Notes under the pieces: model-generated | Told to the model about the DNA's origin: nothing | Database searches by the model: none | The model's input: the letters and a program-made list of their open reading frames with translations, nothing else | Made by a program: the position numbers and the translations under genes | Part shown: one piece after another, positions 60,375 to 64,000 of the stretch | Layout: each line of letters begins with the position of its first letter | How positions within the stretch are numbered: the first letter of the stretch is position 1 | Source: Enemella dayhoffiae | Lineage (GTDB): Bacteria > Actinomycetota > Actinomycetes > Propionibacteriales > Propionibacteriaceae | Direction: 5' to 3' | Length of the DNA stretch: 64,000 nt | Assembly: GCF_002250625.1 (NCBI RefSeq) | Contig: NZ_NMVQ01000001.1 | Span: 248,001 to 312,000, forward strand

Positions 60375-61439
60375 ATGTCCCTTTCCAGTCCCCGCCCTGC
60401 CAGCCGCGCCACGCTGGCCCGAGCTGTCGTCGCCGGAACCGCCAGCCTGGCGCTCGGCCTGACCGGGGTCGCTCTCGGCACCAGCCGGGCCGACGCCGCA
60501 CCCCGGTTCGGCTCCAGCAGCGGGATCACCGTGAAGTCGGTCAAGCCGATCAGCCAGCGCACCGTCGAGGTGGAGGTCACCACCGCCGCGGTCGCCCCGC
60601 ACACCACCCATTCCCAGGCTGTCCGTCTCCGGGTCACGCTGCCGAAGTCCTACGACTCCTCGACCGGCAGGCGCTACCCGGTGCTGTACCTGTTCCACGG
60701 TCAGGACGGTCGCTACAGCGACTGGACCTCCGGCTATAACCCGGCCAAGAACCAGTTGGGCGGCGACCTCGAGACGATCACCGCCAACCAGGAGCTGATC
60801 GTGGTCACCCCTGAGGGCGGTCGCGCCGGCTGGTACACCGACTGGGTGAACCAGGCCAGCGGCGCCCAGAGCTGGGAGACCTTCCACGTCAAGCAGCTGA
60901 TCCCGTTCATCGACGCCAACCTGCGGACCAAGGCCGAGAAGAAGCACCGCGGTATCGCCGGGTTGTCGATGGGCGGTTTCGGCGCCGCCCACTATGCGAC
61001 CCGTTATCCGGACCGGTTCAACTATCTGGGCACGTTCTCCGGTGGCATCGACCTGGAGGACCAGCGGATCCGCGGTGCCGTGATCGGATCCTCGATCCTG
61101 CAGGGGTTCAACCCGCCCGATGGCAGCTTCGGCCCGGTGGTGTGGCCGATGGACGGCAACTGGATCCGGCACAACCCGGTGCGCAACGCCGGGAACCTGA
61201 AGGGGATGACCGTGTCCCTGTATGCCGGCTCCAAGCAGGAGCTGTACGAGCAGGGCGCCGGCTGGTCCACCCACACCTTCTCCGGTGCGCTCACTCGCGC
61301 CGGGGTGCAGCACCGCTGGGACATGTACGGCCAACCCGGTCAGATCGGGCGCTACAACTGCGACGGTGGGCACAACTTCGGCTGCTGGAACATGGCCCTG
61401 AACAAGGACCTCCCGCGGCTGATGGGTGCCATCGCCTGA
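60375..61439 (+). CDS. Secreted esterase, antigen-85/esterase D-like alpha/beta hydrolase
   Basis: 354 residues. Signal peptide to about residue 42 (ending ADA), then an alpha/beta hydrolase: LPKSYDSSTGRRYPVLYLFHGQDGRYSDW, nucleophile elbow GLSMGG near 196 (Ser), and a C-terminal HNF-containing GGHNFGCW for the His. Close in layout to mycolyltransferase-like esterases but this organism need not make mycolates. Acts outside the cell on esters; substrate unknown. Confidence 0.87.
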   Translation: MSLSSPRPASRATLARAVVAGTASLALGLTGVALGTSRADAAPRFGSSSGITVKSVKPISQRTVEVEVTTAAVAPHTTHSQAVRLRVTLPKSYDSSTGRRYPVLYLFHGQDGRYSDWTSGYNPAKNQLGGDLETITANQELIVVTPEGGRAGWYTDWVNQASGAQSWETFHVKQLIPFIDANLRTKAEKKHRGIAGLSMGGFGAAHYATRYPDRFNYLGTFSGGIDLEDQRIRGAVIGSSILQGFNPPDGSFGPVVWPMDGNWIRHNPVRNAGNLKGMTVSLYAGSKQELYEQGAGWSTHTFSGALTRAGVQHRWDMYGQPGQIGRYNCDGGHNFGCWNMALNKDLPRLMGAIA

Positions 61440-61445
61440 CCCGGC

Positions 61446-61483
61446 GGCTGAGCCTGTCGAGGATGGCTTCGACAGGCTCAGCC
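61446..61483. terminator. Bidirectional terminator palindrome between esterase and catalase
   Basis: GGCTGAGCCTGTCGA / TCGACAGGCTCAGCC arms (61446-61460 with 61469-61483) with an 8-nt loop, exactly between the convergent stops at 61439 and 61495. The right half in reverse complement matches 18 of 19 bases within copA at 8047-8065. Confidence 0.7.
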
Positions 61484-61494
61484 ACCGTGGAGGC

Positions 61495-63060
61495 TCAGTG
61501 GGCGGCCTGGGTCTCGGTCTCCCGTTCGGCGGTGGTCAGGCGCTCGGCGGCGTCGTCGGCCATGCCGCCGGGGTTGTCACCACCCTCGTCCTTGCCGTAC
61601 GCCTCCTCGATCCGGCGGCCGATCTCGGCGTCGACGTTCTTCCAGTACTGGAAGGCGCGCTGCAGCACGTCACCGCTGACCCCGCCCTTGAGGTGACCGA
61701 CCACGGTCTCCACGAACCGTTCCCGCTGGGCGTCGTCGAACACCTCACGGACCAGGACGCCCGGCTGGCTGAAGTCGTCGTCCTCGGCCGACCGGATGGT
61801 CTGGGCGCGGTGCACCAGATCGCCGTCCACCCGGAAGGACTCCTCGGTCACTCCCTCGAAGGTGGAGAACGGGGTGCCCTCGGTGTTCGGCGCCATCATC
61901 GCCGTCTCCGGACCGGGGACGTCATAGGCCATCGGCCCGTCATAGGAATAGCTGTGTCCCTTGGTCCGCGGCCGGTTCACCGGCAGCTGCAGATAGTTGG
62001 CGCCGATGCGGTGGCGGTGCGTGTCGGCGTACGAGAAGACTCGACCGAGCAGCATCCGGTCGGGTGAGAAGCCGATCCCGGGTACCAGTGCCGACGGCTC
62101 GAAGGCCGCCTGCTCGATCTGGGCGAAGAAGTTGTCCGGGTTCTTGTTCAGCGTCATCCGGCCGACCTCGATCAGCGGATAATCCTTGTGGGACACGGTT
62201 TTGGTGACGTCGAAGATGTTCATGCGATAGTTGAACCCCTCCTCGAACGGGATCACCTGCACCTTCAGTGTCCAGCTCGGGAAGTCGCCGGCCTCGATCG
62301 CGTCGAACAGGTCGCGACGGTGCGCGTCGGCGTCCTCGCCGGCCACCTGCAGCGCCTGCTCACCGGTCAGCCCCTCGACCCCCTGGTCGGAGTGGAAGTG
62401 ATACTTCACCCAGTGCTTCTCGCCGGATGCGTTGATCCACAGGTAGGTGTGCGAGCCGTAGCCGTTCATGTGGCGATAGGAGCGCGGGATGCCGCGATCG
62501 CCCATCAGATAGGTGACCTGGTGCGCCGACTCCGGGTTCTGGCTCCAGAAGTCCCACTGCATCTGGTTGTCGCGCAGCCCGCTCGCGCCGCGCCGCTTCT
62601 GCGAGCGGATGAAGTGCGGGAACTTCATCGCGTCGCGGATGAAGAAGATCGGCGTGTTGTTGCCGACCAGGTCGTAGTTTCCTTCGCTGGTGTAGAACTT
62701 CAGCGCGAAACCGCGCGGGTCGCGCCAGGTGTCGGGCGAGCCCAGCTCGCCGGCGACGGTGGAGAAGCGGGCCAGCATGTCGGTCTTCGTGCCGGGCTGG
62801 AACAGCGCCGCCTTCGTGTACGCCGACACGTCGCCGGTTACCTCCAGCACGCCGAACGCGCCGGAACCCTTGGCGTGCACGACCCGCTCCGGCACCCGCT
62901 CCCGGTCGAAGTGCGCCATCTGCTCCACGAAGTGCGTGTCGTGCAGCATGATCGGCCCGTCGGGTCCCGCGGTCAGGGCGTGCAGGTCGGATGCGGCCGG
63001 CGCTCCGGTTCCGGTGCGGCTGCCCGAGGTGTCGGCCTCGGCGGGAAACTGTTCGGACAT
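61495..63060 (-). CDS. katA: Monofunctional haem catalase
   Basis: 521 residues, a small-subunit catalase length. Distal His62 lies in [21 protein letters not shown], Asn in the [10 protein letters not shown] to [11 protein letters not shown] region, and the proximal Tyr in [19 protein letters not shown] near 345. It breaks down hydrogen peroxide in the cytoplasm. A short variable tail (ETETQAAH) ends the protein. ATG at 63058-63060 after GAGGAGCC. The gene symbol is by similarity only. Confidence 0.93.
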   Translation of the reverse strand: MSEQFPAEADTSGSRTGTGAPAASDLHALTAGPDGPIMLHDTHFVEQMAHFDRERVPERVVHAKGSGAFGVLEVTGDVSAYTKAALFQPGTKTDMLARFSTVAGELGSPDTWRDPRGFALKFYTSEGNYDLVGNNTPIFFIRDAMKFPHFIRSQKRRGASGLRDNQMQWDFWSQNPESAHQVTYLMGDRGIPRSYRHMNGYGSHTYLWINASGEKHWVKYHFHSDQGVEGLTGEQALQVAGEDADAHRRDLFDAIEAGDFPSWTLKVQVIPFEEGFNYRMNIFDVTKTVSHKDYPLIEVGRMTLNKNPDNFFAQIEQAAFEPSALVPGIGFSPDRMLLGRVFSYADTHRHRIGANYLQLPVNRPRTKGHSYSYDGPMAYDVPGPETAMMAPNTEGTPFSTFEGVTEESFRVDGDLVHRAQTIRSAEDDDFSQPGVLVREVFDDAQRERFVETVVGHLKGGVSGDVLQRAFQYWKNVDAEIGRRIEEAYGKDEGGDNPGGMADDAAERLTTAERETETQAAH

Positions 63061-63160
63061 GGCAGGCTCCTCTCATCGCTGATTCTTCATTCTCTCAGGC
63101 GGACCGCAGAGCTCGGCGGCGACCCTTCCCAGCAGCGCCGGGCTTGGCGACACTGGTGGG

Positions 63161-63601
63161 GTGAACTGGTGGCTGGGCCTGTTCGGGATGGTCCTGGTCC
63201 TCATCGGATGGGGCCTGCGGACCCTGAGCACGCCCGCGCCCACTGACACCGAGGACCTGCCGGCGGATTCCGAGGTGGACGCCGCCTTCGAGCGGGTGGA
63301 CCGGGAACTGACCGTCTCGGCACTGGCGTCCCGGCTCGACCCGGTGATCCGGCGCAGGGTGCCGCTGCGGGCGATCCGGGCCGCCCCGGCGCGGGGTGCC
63401 ACGCGGCTCGGTTTCGCCGACGGAACCGTCATCCTGGTCCGCAGTCAGGGCGGGGAACTCGCTCGCCTGGCCTTGCGGGTCGGCACCGAGTCAGTCCGGC
63501 TGGTGGCCTGCCGCCCGAGCGGGCGGCAGGCCGAACTGGAGTTCAGCACCGACCTGGGAACGGTGACGGCGCTGGCGATCGGCCTCGACCAGGACGACTG
63601 A
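63161..63601 (+). CDS. Hypothetical membrane-anchored protein
   Basis: 146 residues: one N-terminal helix (NWWLGLFGMVLVLIGWGLRTL) followed by a soluble part rich in Arg and Glu with beta character (ATRLGFADGTVILVRSQGG). I do not recognise a family. Starts at GTG 63161. Divergent from catalase, 100 nt apart. Confidence 0.55.
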   Translation: MNWWLGLFGMVLVLIGWGLRTLSTPAPTDTEDLPADSEVDAAFERVDRELTVSALASRLDPVIRRRVPLRAIRAAPARGATRLGFADGTVILVRSQGGELARLALRVGTESVRLVACRPSGRQAELEFSTDLGTVTALAIGLDQDD

Positions 63602-63613
63602 GCGGCGTACGCC

Positions 63614-64000
63614 TCAGTAGCACGCCGCGTCCAGCGCGGCGATCGCCTCGCCTCGCCCGAGTTCGATCATTTCTTTGGCGCGATGGAAATCCAGGGTTCC
63701 GCAGGCTCGGGAGGCGATGGTGACCTGCACGTCGGGCGGGTTGGCCGCCATCCGATAGCGGGTGATCATCGCCTGCACCGCGTCCAGCGACTGGATCACC
63801 ACGTCGGTCATCCGCAGGCCCCGCGGGGTGCTGAGGACCAGCTCCGATGCGGCGGCCGCCACGGCTTCGGCCGACTCGGTCACCGACTCGGATTCTGCCC
63901 GTTCGGAGTCGCCGCGGTCACCGCGGCTGCGCAGCCACTCCAGGTCGAGTTGATCGAACCCCTTGCGGATCCGCTCGAACCAGGCGGCACCGGGCTCGGG
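63614..64000 (-). CDS. Patatin-like phospholipase, C-terminal part
   Basis: Only the last 128 residues are in the window; the gene continues beyond the right edge. The frame AWFERIRKGFDQLDLEWLR, DVVIQSLDAVQAMITRYRMAANPPDVQV and TLDFHRAKEMIELGR is typical of the C-terminal half of NTE/RssA-type patatin proteins. The catalytic GxSxG and DGG motifs lie outside, so activity cannot be judged. Confidence 0.72.
   Translation of the reverse strand, partial: PEPGAAWFERIRKGFDQLDLEWLRSRGDRGDSERAESESVTESAEAVAAAASELVLSTPRGLRMTDVVIQSLDAVQAMITRYRMAANPPDVQVTIASRACGTLDFHRAKEMIELGRGEAIAALDAACY

Noticed and set aside
1-64000. Prophage, integrase, transposase, tRNA, rRNA or att sites
   Set aside because: No such gene or cloverleaf was recognised on either strand; accessory loci here show no direct trace of an integrating element.

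Overview
This window reads as chromosome of a high-GC, Gram-positive actinobacterium, probably in or near the Propionibacteriaceae. The grounds are the very high G+C third positions, frequent GTG and TTG starts, and a characteristic gene set: CydDC, CsoR-type copper sensor, HelR with a rifamycin-associated element, LCP and LGFP cell-wall proteins, a Tat-exported PhoX, and an antigen-85-like secreted esterase. The taxonomic call is inference; no rRNA or other marker is present.

Layout. 1-3.8 kb: the end of cydB followed by cydD and cydC (cytochrome bd oxidase and its ABC exporter). 3.9-7.2 kb: a secreted SGNH hydrolase, a thiamine-binding-type protein, a PPOX-family protein and a convergent DUF348/G5/RlpA cell-wall protein. 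7.2-10.2 kb: copper operon csoR-copZ-copA with a palindromic operator candidate. 10.1-12 kb: a stretch with several DnaA-box-like sites, then dnaB. 12-16.5 kb: a graveyard of truncated or frameshifted genes (alcohol dehydrogenase, PfpI, O-acetyltransferase, class A PBP) around a DHFR-family protein and a lipoprotein. 16.5-18.3 kb: an unusual single protein joining a LysR-type regulator to a class A beta-lactamase-like domain.

18.9-25.7 kb: a complete four-gene Wadjet (JetABCD) anti-plasmid SMC system whose genes overlap by 4 nt at every junction. 25.7-31.3 kb: a frameshifted SDR, DUF2200, selO, a ParDE/RelBE-like toxin-antitoxin pair with a palindromic operator, and helR preceded by a near-perfect rifamycin-associated element. 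31.4-43 kb: mostly membrane and housekeeping proteins (DUF2207, DoxX-like, carotenoid-type oxidoreductase, 3-hydroxyacyl-CoA dehydrogenase, xthA, YceI, DUF808) mixed with more pseudogenes (SRPBCC, DUF998, MFS, TPR).

43-64 kb: an ArsR-SRPBCC pair, LCP protein, CDF transporter, Tat-exported amidase, P-loop kinase, PucR-like regulator with an FAD monooxygenase behind a palindrome, a GlcD-type oxidase, VOC proteins, PhoX behind a PHO-box-like repeat, an LGFP-repeat/RlpA protein with nearly identical 162-bp repeats, a divergent TetR-SDR pair, a secreted esterase, catalase and the end of a patatin-like gene.

The most striking items are the LysR-beta-lactamase fusion beside a PBP that lost half of its transpeptidase domain, the Wadjet operon, the RAE-helR unit, three long nested inverted repeats placed directly after stop codons, and a GCGTACGC-type word that recurs through the whole window in different reading frames. 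About ten broken genes in 64 kb point to ongoing decay of accessory genes or, in single-base cases, to assembly errors.
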